Assembly: GCA_963737485.1 (NCBI GenBank)
Contig: CAVTSR010000018.1
Span: 321,517 to 385,516, forward strand
DNA length: 64,000 nt
Origin: Amaricoccus sp963737485
Lineage (GTDB): Bacteria; Pseudomonadota; Alphaproteobacteria; Rhodobacterales; Rhodobacteraceae
Direction: 5' to 3'
The notes under the pieces were generated by a model. The model worked only from the letters and a program-made list of their open reading frames with translations. It was not told the origin of the DNA and made no database searches. Of this stretch, positions 17,228 to 26,736 are shown piece by piece. The first letter of the stretch is position 1; each line of letters starts with the position of its first letter. The position numbers and the translations under genes are program-made.

Positions 17228-17623
17228 TCAGTCCTCGAGGTCGCGGCGGACCGGAGCCGAGCGCAGCAGCTCTCGGGTCCGATCCATCGAGTCGAAACGG
17301 GTGTCCGGCTGAAAACCGAGCTCCGGCGAGAAGCGCAGGCCGATCCGGTCGGTGACCAGCCGGCGCAGCTCGGCCCGGTTGCGGCCGAGCGCGCGGACCA
17401 CCCCGGCGGTGTTCACCCCACCGAGCGGCATCACGAAGGCGGTGGCATGGCGCAGATCGGGCGACATGCGCACCTCGGCCACCGTTATCGAGACATGGCT
17501 GAGCTCGGGGTCGTGCAGCTCGCCACGGGTGAGGATTTCCGAGAGCGCCCGCCGGATCACTTCGCCGACGCGGAGCTGGCGCTGGTTCGGCGTCCCGCCC
17601 GAAAGGGATCTTGTCTTTGCCAT
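17228..17623 (-). CDS. rbfA: Ribosome-binding factor A
   Basis: This 131-residue KH-fold 30S maturation factor is important for 16S rRNA 5'-end processing and cold adaptation. Conserved stretches are RQLRVGEVIRRALSEIL, VSITVAEVRMSPDLRHATAF and RLVTDRIGLRFSPELGF. It is the first visible gene of the rbfA-truB operon and is divergent from dapB; the 52-bp gap must hold both promoters. Confidence 0.97.
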   Translation of the reverse strand: MAKTRSLSGGTPNQRQLRVGEVIRRALSEILTRGELHDPELSHVSITVAEVRMSPDLRHATAFVMPLGGVNTAGVVRALGRNRAELRRLVTDRIGLRFSPELGFQPDTRFDSMDRTRELLRSAPVRRDLED

Positions 17624-17675
17624 TCGGGTCAGATCCTATCGCGGGCGCTCGGAGTCAAGGCCGCGGGAGGAAGCG

Positions 17676-18515
17676 ATGCCGCAGGGAGTGGGAATCGCGG
17701 TGATGGGCTGCTCCGGCCGCATGGGCCGGATGCTGGCGCGCCTGGTCGGCGAAACCCCGGGCGCCTACCTCAGCGGCGCCACCGAGCGGCCCGGCAACCC
17801 ATGGGTCGGCCGGGACCTCGGCGAGGCGATGGGCGGCGCGCCTTTGGGCGTCATTGTTTCGGACGACCCGCTCGAGGTCTTCGCCCGGAGCCAGGCGGTG
17901 CTCGACTTCACCACGCCGGCCGCGACCATGGCCCACGCCGCCCTCGCCGCGCAGGCGCGGCTGGTGCATGTGATCGGCACCACCGGGCTCGAACGCGAGG
18001 AGCTCGAGAAGCTCGCTGCCGCGGCGCGACATGCGGTGATCGTGCGCGCCGGCAACATGAGCGTGGGGGTGAACCTGCTGACGGTGATGGCGCGGCGGAT
18101 CGCGGCGGTGCTTGGGCCGGAATACGACGTCGAGATCGTCGAGATGCACCACCGGGCGAAGGTCGACGCGCCCTCGGGGACGGCGTTGATGCTCGGGGAG
18201 GCGGTCGCCGCCGGCCGCCGGGTCAACCTCGCCGATGCCGCCGAACGCGGCCGCGACGGGATCACCGGCGCCCGCGCCGACGGCGCCATAGGGTTCGCCA
18301 GCCTGCGTGGCGGCGACGTGATCGGTGAGCACGAGGTGATCTTCGCCGGCCCCGGCGAGCGGGTCAGCCTGAAGCACGTCGCGACCGATCGCATGCTCTT
18401 TGCCCGCGGAGCGGTGCGTGCGGCGTTGTGGGGGCAAGACAAGCCACCGGGACAATACTCGATGATCGACGTCCTCGGTCTGCGCGATCCCGACGCGGAG
18501 GTGCCGGAACGCTGA
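17676..18515 (+). CDS. dapB: 4-hydroxy-tetrahydrodipicolinate reductase
   Basis: This 279-residue enzyme of lysine and diaminopimelate synthesis uses NAD(P)H. The Rossmann loop is GIAVMGCSGRMGRML, followed by VLDFTTPAATM, GTTGLEREELEKL, the catalytic EIVEMHHRAKVDAPSGTAL and the C-terminal GQYSMIDVLGLRD. The ATG at 17676 follows GGGAGGAAG; the upstream frame to 17352 is a shadow of rbfA. Divergence from rbfA is a common Rhodobacterales arrangement. Confidence 0.97.
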   Translation: MPQGVGIAVMGCSGRMGRMLARLVGETPGAYLSGATERPGNPWVGRDLGEAMGGAPLGVIVSDDPLEVFARSQAVLDFTTPAATMAHAALAAQARLVHVIGTTGLEREELEKLAAAARHAVIVRAGNMSVGVNLLTVMARRIAAVLGPEYDVEIVEMHHRAKVDAPSGTALMLGEAVAAGRRVNLADAAERGRDGITGARADGAIGFASLRGGDVIGEHEVIFAGPGERVSLKHVATDRMLFARGAVRAALWGQDKPPGQYSMIDVLGLRDPDAEVPER

Positions 18516-18699
18516 CCGTACTGGTGCGGCGGCCTGACGAATCCCTTGTTTCCTTGCGCATTTGCCCTTATTGCGGCTCACGGTAGCGTTACCGGCCTGG
18601 CTATGCTGCTCTTCTTCTTGGCCGGTCGGAGTTTCGATCCCGGTTTGCGCTGCCCGGGCCGCCGCATGCTGCGGGCGGATTGCAAGGAGACGACGACGA

Positions 18700-18910
18700 A
18701 TGGCTACCGGAACCGTGAAGTGGTTCAACGCCACCAAGGGCTACGGCTTCGTCCAGCCCGATTCGGGTGGCAAGGATGTGTTCCTGCACGTCTCGGCGCT
18801 CGAGCGCGCAGGGCTGAACGGAATCGCCGACGGCCAGAAGATCAACTACGAGCTCGAGTTCGGGACGAGACGGCCGGGCTTCGGCGGCATCGATCACCCT
18901 GGTCCGCTGA
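18700..18910 (+). CDS. Cold-shock protein (one frameshift)
   Basis: This Csp-family RNA chaperone starts ATGTVKWFNATKGYGFVQPD, with the RNP1 motif KGYGFV and RNP2 motif VFLHVSAL. The frame is lost at GAGTTCG (18856-18862); removing one T gives ELESGRDGRASAASITLVR and a stop at 18908, a normal 69-residue protein. Uncorrected, the frame runs to 19077 with an unrelated tail. The long untranslated leader (about 180 bp after dapB) and AAGGAGA ribosome site are typical of csp genes. Confidence 0.92.
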
Positions 18911-18942
18911 ACGACCGGGCGCTGCCGCGCTCGTGCGTCTTC

Positions 18943-18972
18943 GCCCGGCGATCCGCAGGACGCCGGGCTTTT
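18943..18972 (+). terminator. Rho-independent terminator of the csp gene
   Basis: GCCCGGCG (18943-18950) pairs with CGCCGGGC (18961-18968) around a 10-nt loop and is followed by TTTTCCTTT. It is 33 bp beyond the corrected csp stop, which supports the frameshift correction: the uncorrected frame would run through the terminator. Confidence 0.88.
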
Positions 18973-19099
18973 CCTTTAGAGAGCCCTCCCCCTTGCCAGC
19001 GGCGCTCGCCGGCCACGACTTGGACGCAGCTTCGCGCCGAAGGCCCGGCCTCGACAGCGGTGCGACGGGCGGCCTAGGGTCCGGAAAGGGGAGGGTTCT

Positions 19100-19999
19100 A
19101 TGCGGGTAGCCTGCATCGGCGAGTGCATGGTCGAGTTGACCCTGCCGCGGACGGAGGGCGGCGCGACCGGCGTCGGCTTTGCCGGCGACACGCTCAACGC
19201 CGCGGTCTACCTCAAGCGCTCGGCTCCCGAACTCGATGTCGCCTATGTCACCGCCCTCGGCAGCGACCCGCTCTCGGCGCGGATGATCGCCTTCTTCGAT
19301 GCCGAGGGGCTGGGCACCGGGCTCGTCGAGCGGCGGGCCGACCGGGCGCCCGGCCTCTATGCGATCAGCGTCGATGCTGCGGGCGAGCGCACCTTCACCT
19401 ACTGGCGCGAGAGCTCGGCCGCGCGAACGCTGTTCCTGCCACCGGCCGAGATCAGCCCCGAGCGGCTTGCCGGATTCGACCTCGTCTATCTCTCCGGCAT
19501 CACGCTTGCCGTCCTCGCCCCGGAGGCGCGGCGGGCGCTGGCCGCGTTCCTCGAGAACTTCCGCCGTGCGGGCGGGCGGGTCGCGTTCGATTCGAACTAC
19601 CGCCCGCGCCTCTGGGCCGACCGCGCCACCGCCTTGCGCGAGATCGACGCCTTCTGGTCGTTGACCGACGTGGGCCTGCCCTCGCTCGACGACGAGATCG
19701 CGCTGCACGGCGACGACGGGGCGGCGCAGGTCATCGCGCGTCTCGATGCCTTGGGCGTCAGGCGCGGGGCGCTCAAGCGCGGCGCGGCCGGGCCGCTGCC
19801 CCTCGGGCCGGCGGGTCCGCTTCCGGCGTTCCCGCCGGCGCGGCGCGTGGTCGACACCACGGCGGCCGGAGACAGCTTCAACGGGGCGTATCTCGCGGCT
19901 CTGATGCGCGGGCTTCCCGAAGCCGAGTGCCTCGCTGCCGGCCACGCGATGGCCGCCGAAGTGGTGGGCCACCCGGGAGCCATCATCCCGCGGAGCTGA
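19100..19999 (+). CDS. kdgK: 2-dehydro-3-deoxygluconate (KDG) kinase, PfkB family
   Basis: This 299-residue PfkB-type sugar kinase phosphorylates KDG in hexuronate and sugar-acid catabolism. It starts CIGECMVELTLPR, has FAGDTLNAAVYLKR, the YWRESSAAR stretch characteristic of KDG kinases, FDSNYRPRLW, and the C-terminal signature DTTAAGDSFNGAYLAAL with the catalytic Asp. It precedes a sugar-acid uptake and degradation cluster, consistent with a final phosphorylation step. Confidence 0.88.
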   Translation: MRVACIGECMVELTLPRTEGGATGVGFAGDTLNAAVYLKRSAPELDVAYVTALGSDPLSARMIAFFDAEGLGTGLVERRADRAPGLYAISVDAAGERTFTYWRESSAARTLFLPPAEISPERLAGFDLVYLSGITLAVLAPEARRALAAFLENFRRAGGRVAFDSNYRPRLWADRATALREIDAFWSLTDVGLPSLDDEIALHGDDGAAQVIARLDALGVRRGALKRGAAGPLPLGPAGPLPAFPPARRVVDTTAAGDSFNGAYLAALMRGLPEAECLAAGHAMAAEVVGHPGAIIPRS

Positions 20000-20108
20000 A
20001 CTGTCGGGTCCACAGAGCTCGCAACGGCCGCGGCAGCACGCCGCTGCGGTCGCCGGTTCGGCGCAACCAAGCAAATTCTCATGTGGAAATGAGCACCGGA
20101 TCGGCTGT

Positions 20109-20123
20109 ACCTATCATACAGGT
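20109..20123 (+). promoter_or_regulatory. Candidate operator of the FadR-type regulator
   Basis: The imperfect palindrome ACCTATCATACAGGT lies 15 bp before the start codon of the GntR/FadR-type gene. A second inverted repeat, CTCAT-N6-ATGAG, lies at 20078-20093. GntR regulators commonly bind such short palindromes near their own gene, so autoregulation is plausible. Confidence 0.4.
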
Positions 20124-20137
20124 TAGCGGGAATCGGT

Positions 20138-20848
20138 ATGGAAGCCGGACAGACAGGCGCATCGTTCAGTCTCGTCACCGACGCGATCGGGGCGATCACC
20201 CGGCGCATCCGGCAGGCCGATCTGATGCCCGGCGATCGACTGCCTTCGGAGGCGCAGCTTTCCAAGGAGCTGAACGTCTCGCGCACGGTCGTGCGCGAGG
20301 CGATGCGGTCGCTCGAGGCGATGCGGATCGTCGATCTCGCTTCCGGCAAGCGCGCGACCGTCGCGCATATCGATCACGGCGCAATGTCGCTGATGATCGA
20401 ACACGGGGTCCACACCGAGCAGATCAACATCCAGCAGATCTACGACGTCCGGCGCACGATCGAGACGCGGGTGGCGACGCTGGCGGCGATCCGCCGCGGC
20501 GATGACGAAGCCGCCCGGCTCGTCGAGATCGCCCGCAGCATGCGGCGGCTCATGGCGGACCCGCCGGAGATGATGGAGGCGGATCTCGCCTTCCATGTCG
20601 CGCTCGCGCGCGCTTCGCGCAATCCGGTGTTCGAGCTGATCGTCGGCGCGTTCCAGGGCATCACCCGCCACACCTGGCCGATGGGCTGGAAGAGTCGCAC
20701 GACCCTCGAGGTGCGCGAGACCATGGTGGCAAACCATGAGGAGATCGCCCGGGCCGTCCTGGCCGGGGATCCGCAGGCGGCGACCGCCGCCATGGCCCTC
20801 CATTTCGACGAGAGCGTGCGCGCGCTGCTCTCGGCCGGCATGTCGTGA
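20138..20848 (+). CDS. FadR-subfamily GntR regulator
   Basis: This 236-residue regulator has an N-terminal winged helix (PGDRLPSEAQLSKELNVSRT, VVREAMRSLEAMRIV) and an all-helical FCD ligand domain with the metal-binding pattern DLAFHVALARAS ... ANHEEIARAVLAGD ... HFDESV. Relatives respond to sugar acids. It is transcribed with the catabolic genes, being 7 bp before the dehydratase start, and presumably represses the cluster until the substrate or an intermediate is present. Confidence 0.93.
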   Translation: MEAGQTGASFSLVTDAIGAITRRIRQADLMPGDRLPSEAQLSKELNVSRTVVREAMRSLEAMRIVDLASGKRATVAHIDHGAMSLMIEHGVHTEQINIQQIYDVRRTIETRVATLAAIRRGDDEAARLVEIARSMRRLMADPPEMMEADLAFHVALARASRNPVFELIVGAFQGITRHTWPMGWKSRTTLEVRETMVANHEEIARAVLAGDPQAATAAMALHFDESVRALLSAGMS

Positions 20849-20855
20849 GGCGGGG

Positions 20856-22059
20856 ATGAGGATAACCGCCCTCGAGACCATACGTGCAGAGGAGCGCCCC
20901 AACCTGCTGTGGCTGCTCGTCCACACCGACGAGGGGATCGCGGGCCTGGGCGAGACGTTCTTCGGAGCGCGAACCGTCGAGGAGCACCTTCACGAATATG
21001 TCGCCCCGCGCGTGATCGGGCGCGATCCGCTGGAGATCGACCGGCTGTCGGCGGAACTCGTCGGCTACGTGGGGTTTCGCTCCACCGGGGCCGAGATGCG
21101 GGGCAACTCGGCCTTCGACATCGCGCTCTGGGATCTGTTCGGCAAGGCGGTCGGCCAACCCGTTGCGCAGCTGCTCGGCGGCTTTTCCCGTCGCGAGATT
21201 CCGCACCTATAACACCTGCGCCGGACCCGACTACATCCGCAAGGCCGACGGACAGGTCACCGCGAACTACGGCCTCGGTGCCGGCAGCGCATACGATGAC
21301 CTCGACGCCTTTCTGCATCGCGCCGACGAGCTGGCGATCTCCCTCCTCGAGGAGGGGATCACCGGGATGAAGATCTGGCCTTTCGACCGGGCGGCGGAGA
21401 AGAGCGGCGGGCGCTCGATCGGTCTGCCCGATCTGAAGTTGGCGCTGAAACCGTTCGAGAAGATCCGCCAGGCGGTCGGCGACCGGATGGACATCATGGT
21501 CGAGCTGCACTCGCTGTGGCAGCTGCCGCCTGCGATCCGGATCGCCCGCGCGCTCGCGCCCTTCGAGACGTTCTGGCACGAGGACCCGATCCGCATGGAC
21601 AGCCTCGCGAGCCTCAGGCGCTACGCGGCGGCCTCGCCCGCCCCGGTCGCCGCCTCGGAGACGCTCGGCGGCCGCGCCGCGTTTCGCGACCTGCTCGAGA
21701 CCGATGCAGCCGGCGTGGTGATCGTCGACGTCAGCTGGTGCGGCGGCCTCTCCGAGGCCCGCAAGATCGCCGCGATGGCCGAGGCCTGGCACCTGCCGAT
21801 CGCGCCGCACGACTGCACCGGGCCCGTGGTCCTCGCGGCCTCGACGCACCTCTCGCTCAACGCGCCCAACGCCCTGGTGCAGGAGAGCGTGCGCGCCTTT
21901 CACCGCACCTGGTACCGGGACGCGGTCACCGCACTGCCGCCGATCGCGGGCGGAATGATCAGCGTTCCGCCGGGACCGGGCCTCGGGCTCGAGCTCAACC
22001 CCGAGCTCGATCGCGCCTTTACCGTCAGCCGCAGACGATCGGACGCGCGGACGCTATGA
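20856..22059 (+). CDS. Mandelate racemase/enolase-superfamily dehydratase (one frameshift)
   Basis: This protein of about 400 residues belongs to the enolase superfamily, which dehydrates or isomerises acid sugars using Mg2+. The N-terminal capping domain contains GIAGLGETFFG, and the barrel contains GMKIWPFDRAA, MVELHSLW, HEDPIRMDSL, ASETLGG and the His-carrying PIAPHDCTGPV. The frame breaks near 21199 where one T too many turns EIRTYNT out of frame; the rest is intact. Placement after a FadR-type regulator and before a sugar ABC importer suggests sugar-acid dehydration feeding KDG-type intermediates. Confidence 0.88.
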
Positions 22060-22094
22060 GTTGACCAAGCAAGCAACGGGAGGAGAACCGAACA

Positions 22095-23066
22095 ATGACA
22101 GTGAGAAAGCTTACCCTGGCGGCCGCGCTGCTCGCCGGCACCCAGGCGATGGCGCAGGACCCGCTCGACATCGCCTTCACGGTTCACTCGAACGTGGCCA
22201 ACACGTTCTGGCAGGCCGTGCAGAAGGGCTACGAGGACGCCTGCGGCAAGATCGGCGCCAATTGCCAGATGGTCTACGTGCAGACCGACGGCTCGGTGCA
22301 GGAGCAGGTCGCCAACATGGAGGCCGCGATCTCGCGGCAGCCGGACGCGCTGATCACTTCGATCGTCGACAACAACGCCTTCGACGACGTGATCCAGCGG
22401 GCGCGCGACGCCGGGATCATCGTCATCGCCTCGAACGTCGACGACCTGGAAGGCGCCAAGGGCAACGCGCGGCAGTCGTTCATCGGTCAGGGCTTCGTGC
22501 CGGCGGGCTACACGCTGGCCGAGGCGCAGTGGAAGAACATGCCGGCGGACGGCGACCTGCACATCCTGGTCGGCGTCTCGGCGCCGGGGCAGAACTGGTC
22601 CGAGCAGCGCGCGCTCGGGATCACCAACTTCCTCGACGAGCAGATCGCGGCGAACCCTGACCGCAAGATCACCTACGAGAAGCTCGACTCGGGGACGGAC
22701 CTCGCGACGACCGGCGACCGGGTCGGCGCCTATCTCTCGGCGCATCCGGAGACCAACGCCTATTTCGACACCGGCTTCTGGCACGCGGCAGTCGCCCGCG
22801 TCCTCGCCGACCGCAACGTGCCGCCCGGCAAGGTGCTCCTCGGCGGCTTCGACCTGGTGCCGGAGGTGCTCGACCAGATGAAGGCGGGCTATGTGCAGGT
22901 GCAGATCGACCAGCAGCCCTACGAGCAGGGCTTCATGCCGGTGATGGAGGCCTATCTCGCGAAGAACTTCGGCCTCGCGCCGGCCGACATCGACACCGGC
23001 CAGGGCGTGGTGACCCCGGACATGGTCGACGGGATCATGGAGCTCTCGACCCAGGGCGTTCGCTAA
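22095..23066 (+). CDS. Ribose-type ABC transporter substrate-binding protein
   Basis: This 323-residue periplasmic protein has a signal peptide (LTLAAALLAGTQAMA, cleavage probably after AMA-Q). The Peripla_BP_4 fold is visible in DIAFTVHSNVANTFWQAV, ITSIVDNNAFDDVI, VIASNVDD and QVQIDQQPYEQGFMPV. It delivers a sugar or sugar derivative to the permease encoded next. A strong GGGAGG ribosome site precedes the ATG. Confidence 0.93.
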   Translation: MTVRKLTLAAALLAGTQAMAQDPLDIAFTVHSNVANTFWQAVQKGYEDACGKIGANCQMVYVQTDGSVQEQVANMEAAISRQPDALITSIVDNNAFDDVIQRARDAGIIVIASNVDDLEGAKGNARQSFIGQGFVPAGYTLAEAQWKNMPADGDLHILVGVSAPGQNWSEQRALGITNFLDEQIAANPDRKITYEKLDSGTDLATTGDRVGAYLSAHPETNAYFDTGFWHAAVARVLADRNVPPGKVLLGGFDLVPEVLDQMKAGYVQVQIDQQPYEQGFMPVMEAYLAKNFGLAPADIDTGQGVVTPDMVDGIMELSTQGVR

Positions 23067-23121
23067 GACCCGCATTCCCCGGCGCGGCGAACCGCGCCGG
23101 GCATACCCCCGAAGGACGCCC

Positions 23122-24111
23122 ATGCGACGGCTCGTCAAACTCTCTCTCCAGAAGCCGGAGCTCGCCGCGACGCTGCTCCTGATCCTGCTCATCCTGCTGT
23201 TCCAGATCCGCTCGGGCGGGGTTTTCCTCGGCTACAACAACCTGCGCGGCATCCTGGGCTTCCTCGCCGAGATGGGGCTGATCGCCATCGGGGTGACGCT
23301 GCTGATGATCGCAGGCGAGTTCGACCTCTCGGTCGGCTCGGTCTTCGCGCTCTGTCCGATGACGATGGCGGTCCTGATGACGCACGGCTGGCCGTTCTGG
23401 CCGGCGCTCGCGATCGGGCTCCTCGTCTGCGTGGCGATCGGCTTCGTCAACGGCTGGGTAACGGTGTCCTACGACATCCCCTCGTTCATCACGACGCTCG
23501 GAATGATGTTCATGGCGCGCTCGCTGGCGGTGGTGGTCTCCGGCGGCTTCCCGCCGCGGCTCGATTTCGACAGGATCCCCGAGCACATGTTCGTCGCCTA
23601 CGTCGGACCCGGTGAGATGTTCCGCGCTTCGTTCGTCTGGTTCGCCGGCATCGCGGTCGTGGTCAGCGTGCTGCTCTCGCGCACCAACTTCGGCAACTGG
23701 GTGCGCGCGACCGGCGGCTTCCTGCCGGCCGCGCAGGCGATGGGCATCCCGACCAAGCGGGTGAAGATCGCCTGCTTCATCATCTGCTCGATGCTGGCGG
23801 GTTTCGCGGGGGTCCTTCAGGTGCTCAGGCTGGGCTCGCCGCTGCCTTCGCTCGGCATGGGCTACGAGCTGCAGGCGGTGGCGGCCGCGGTGATCGGCGG
23901 GACCGCGCTCGCGGGCGGGATCGGCTCGGTGATCGGCGGGATCATCGGCGCGACGCTGATCCGGGTGATCGACAACGGCATGGTGATGTCCCAGATCAAC
24001 AGCAACTGGTTCCAGTTCGCGGTCGGCGCGCTGACGATCTTCGCCGTCGTCGGCAACGCCTGGCTGCGCCGACGCGGCCGCGCCATGAAGGTGGAGACCG
24101 ACCGGAAATGA
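23122..24111 (+). CDS. Ribose-type ABC transporter permease
   Basis: This 329-residue membrane permease of the RbsC/AraH family has hydrophobic segments throughout and the family motif GEFDLSVGSVFAL; the loop ATGGFLPAAQAMGIPTKRVK is the ATPase-contact (EAA-like) region. It dimerises with the ATPase encoded next, whose ATG overlaps its stop (ATGA). Confidence 0.94.
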   Translation: MRRLVKLSLQKPELAATLLLILLILLFQIRSGGVFLGYNNLRGILGFLAEMGLIAIGVTLLMIAGEFDLSVGSVFALCPMTMAVLMTHGWPFWPALAIGLLVCVAIGFVNGWVTVSYDIPSFITTLGMMFMARSLAVVVSGGFPPRLDFDRIPEHMFVAYVGPGEMFRASFVWFAGIAVVVSVLLSRTNFGNWVRATGGFLPAAQAMGIPTKRVKIACFIICSMLAGFAGVLQVLRLGSPLPSLGMGYELQAVAAAVIGGTALAGGIGSVIGGIIGATLIRVIDNGMVMSQINSNWFQFAVGALTIFAVVGNAWLRRRGRAMKVETDRK

Positions 24112-24840
24112 CCGACCCGATCATCCAGGTGGAGAACCTGCACAAGTGGTATTCGGGCGTGCACGCGCTCAAAGGGCGTGAGCCTCGACGTCCGCCGCGG
24201 CGAGGCGCTCGGCCTCGTCGGCGACAACGGCGCGGGCAAGTCGACGCTGATCAACATCCTGTCCGGCCTGCATCACCCCGACGAAGGCACCATCCGGGTC
24301 AACGGCAAGCCGGTCAGCATCCGCAACCCGAAGGACGCGATGGCCCTCGGGATCGAGACCATCTACCAGTACAACTCGATGGTCCCGATCATGTCGATCG
24401 CGCGCAACCTCTTCATCGGGCGCGAGCCGGTGAAGTTTTCGATCGGCAGCCTGGGCTGGCTCGATCTGAAGCGGATGCGCGATGACAGCGTGCGCGCGAT
24501 TGCCGACGTCGACCTCCACCTGCGTTCGCCCGACGCGCTCGTGGGCGAGTTGTCGGGCGGCCAGCGACAAGGCGTCGCGATCGCCCGCGCGATGCACTTT
24601 CGCTCGAAGGTGATGATCCTCGACGAACCGACCAACCACCTCTCGGTCAAGGAGACCAGCAAGGTCATCGGCTTCGTCCGCGGCTTGCGCGAACAAGGCG
24701 TGACCGCCGTCTTCATCAGCCACAACATGCACCACGTCTTTGCCTGCTGCGACCGGATCGTCGCCATGGCGCTCGGCCAGATCGTGCTCGACAGGCCGAT
24801 CGGCGAGACCTCGATCGACGACGTGCAGGACATCCTCTAG
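24108..24840 (+). CDS. Sugar ABC transporter ATP-binding protein (one frameshift)
   Basis: This single-domain ATPase of about 243 residues drives sugar uptake. Walker A is GDNGAGKSTL, the signature LSGGQRQGVAIARAM, Walker B VMILDEPTNHLS, and the switch His is in FISHNMHHV. An extra A in AAA at 24171-24173 breaks the frame between HALK and GVSLDV. Most RbsA-type ATPases have two domains; this is the one-domain FrcA-like form. Confidence 0.92.
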
Positions 24841-24857
24841 CCGGCGGAAACCAGCGT

Positions 24858-25577
24858 ATGACAGGAGTTCGGGACAGACGCGTGTTGATCACCGGGGGGC
24901 TCGGCACCATCGGCCGGGCGCTGGTAAGCGCGTTCGATGCGGAAGGCGCCGATGTCACGGTGCTCGACCGTCCGGGCGGTGAAGTCCCTCCCGGCATCGG
25001 CTGGATCGGCGCCGACCTCGACGATCTGCATGGCACCGTCCGGGCGGTGACGGCCGCCATCGCCGCAGGTGGCGGCTTCGACGTCCTGATCAGCAATGCG
25101 GCGCTGATGGATAACCGGCCGTTCGAGGACTTCTCGCTCGACGACTACGAGAAACAGATCCGGGTGAATTCGTCCGCGCTTTTCGGGCTGGTGCGCGCTT
25201 GCGCCCCCGCGATGAAGGCGAAGCGCTGGGGCCGGGTGATGTGCATGACCTCGGTGACGCTCACCGGCCAGTGGGACGGCTATGTGCCATACGTGGCGTC
25301 GAAGGGCGCGCTGCTCGGCCTGACCAAGACGCTTGCCCGCGAACTCGGCAGCCACGGCATCACCGTCAACGCCATCGCTCCGGGCGCAGTGCGGTCGGAG
25401 GCGGAGGATCGCGTCTTTGCCGACCGGCTGCAGGAGTATCAGGACTGGATCATCAGGAACCAGTGCCTGAAGGCGCGCATCGAGGCCGAGGACGTGGCGC
25501 AACTCGCGCTGTTTCTCGCCTCCGATCGCGCCCGGATGATCACCGGGCAGAACATCCACGTCGATGGCGGGTGGTGA
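24858..25577 (+). CDS. Short-chain dehydrogenase/reductase
   Basis: This 239-residue NAD(P)-dependent oxidoreductase has the cofactor motif ITGGLGTIGRAL, ISNAALMDN, the catalytic Tyr-Lys in PYVASKGALLGL and the C-terminal ITGQNIHVDGGW. It probably oxidises a sugar or polyol imported by the adjacent ABC system. It follows the ATPase gene by 17 bp in the same operon. Confidence 0.92.
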   Translation: MTGVRDRRVLITGGLGTIGRALVSAFDAEGADVTVLDRPGGEVPPGIGWIGADLDDLHGTVRAVTAAIAAGGGFDVLISNAALMDNRPFEDFSLDDYEKQIRVNSSALFGLVRACAPAMKAKRWGRVMCMTSVTLTGQWDGYVPYVASKGALLGLTKTLARELGSHGITVNAIAPGAVRSEAEDRVFADRLQEYQDWIIRNQCLKARIEAEDVAQLALFLASDRARMITGQNIHVDGGW

Positions 25578-25620
25578 CGATGCGCCTGGCTGCTGCCCTT
25601 GAGAACGGAAGGATCGCGAG

Positions 25621-26724
25621 ATGACGACCGTCGAGATGAATGAGCTGCATCAGCCCGTGCTCCGCGACTACAGCTTGACCGGGCCCTCCTCCAAGCGGGC
25701 AATCGCCATCGGGCTAGCGTCCGCCGAGTGGTATCATACCGACGTGCCGCGCAAGACGATCAAGGCGCTGATGACCCGTTCGGACGGGCCTGCCATCCGC
25801 GACACGATCATCTGGGCGTTCGGGCATGTCCTCTTCGCCGCCGGCGGCATCTACTTCTGGGGCACCTGGTGGTGTGTGCCCTTCTGGGCCGCCTACGGCG
25901 TGCTGTACGGATCGGCGTGCGACAGTCGGTGGCACGAGTGCGGGCACGGGACCGCCTTCCGAACCCGCTGGATGAACGACGTCGTCTACAACATCGCGTC
26001 TTTCCAGGTGATGCGGAACCCCGTCGCCTGGCGCTGGAGCCATGCCCGCCATCACACCGATACCTACATCGTCGGGCGCGACCCGGAGATCGCCTTCATG
26101 CGCCCGCCGGCGGTGGTGAAGCTCGGGCTCGCGTTCATCGGCGTCCAGGGCGTCTGGGAGTCGATGGGCATCCTGCTGCGCCAGGCTTCGGGCAGGCTGA
26201 ACGACGACGAGAAGGACTACATCCCCGAAGGCGAGCGCTGGAAGGCGGTCCTCGCGGCGCGCATCCAGATCGCGATCTACGCCGCCACGATCGTGGCGGC
26301 GCTGGCCTTCCGGTCCTGGATCCCGCTGATGGTGATCGGGCTGCCGCGGATCTACGGCTGCTGGCACATGGTGATGACCGGCCTGCTGCAGCACGGCGGG
26401 CTCGCCGACAACGTCATCGACCACCGGCTGAACTCGCGCACGGTCTACATGAACCCGATCTCGCGCTTCATCTACTGGAACATGAACTACCACATCGAGC
26501 ACCACATGTTCCCGATGGTGCCCTACCATGCCCTCCCCCGGCTGCACGAGCTGGTCAAGGCCGACTATCCGCCGCCGAACACGTCGATCCTCGACGGCTA
26601 CATCGAGATGTACCGCGCGGTGAAGCGCCAGCTCACCGACCCCGAGTACTACATTCGTCGCGAGCTCCCGCCGGGCGCCAAGCCCTACCGCGACGAGTTC
26701 CACAACCTCTTCATCACCCGCTGA
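25621..26724 (+). CDS. MocD-like fatty-acid-desaturase-fold hydroxylase
   Basis: This 367-residue membrane di-iron enzyme has three histidine boxes: WHECGHGTAF, SHARHHTDTY and YHIEHHMFP, plus hydrophobic segments around IYFWGTWWCVPFW and IQIAIYAATIVAALAF. The family includes desaturases and hydroxylases; within sugar or rhizopine catabolism clusters the relative MocD acts as an oxygenase with a Rieske ferredoxin (MocE) and reductase (MocF). No such partners are encoded nearby. The operon context argues for hydroxylation or demethylation of the cluster's substrate, not lipid desaturation. Confidence 0.82.
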   Translation: MTTVEMNELHQPVLRDYSLTGPSSKRAIAIGLASAEWYHTDVPRKTIKALMTRSDGPAIRDTIIWAFGHVLFAAGGIYFWGTWWCVPFWAAYGVLYGSACDSRWHECGHGTAFRTRWMNDVVYNIASFQVMRNPVAWRWSHARHHTDTYIVGRDPEIAFMRPPAVVKLGLAFIGVQGVWESMGILLRQASGRLNDDEKDYIPEGERWKAVLAARIQIAIYAATIVAALAFRSWIPLMVIGLPRIYGCWHMVMTGLLQHGGLADNVIDHRLNSRTVYMNPISRFIYWNMNYHIEHHMFPMVPYHALPRLHELVKADYPPPNTSILDGYIEMYRAVKRQLTDPEYYIRRELPPGAKPYRDEFHNLFITR

Positions 26725-26736
26725 CGGGGCAACCAG

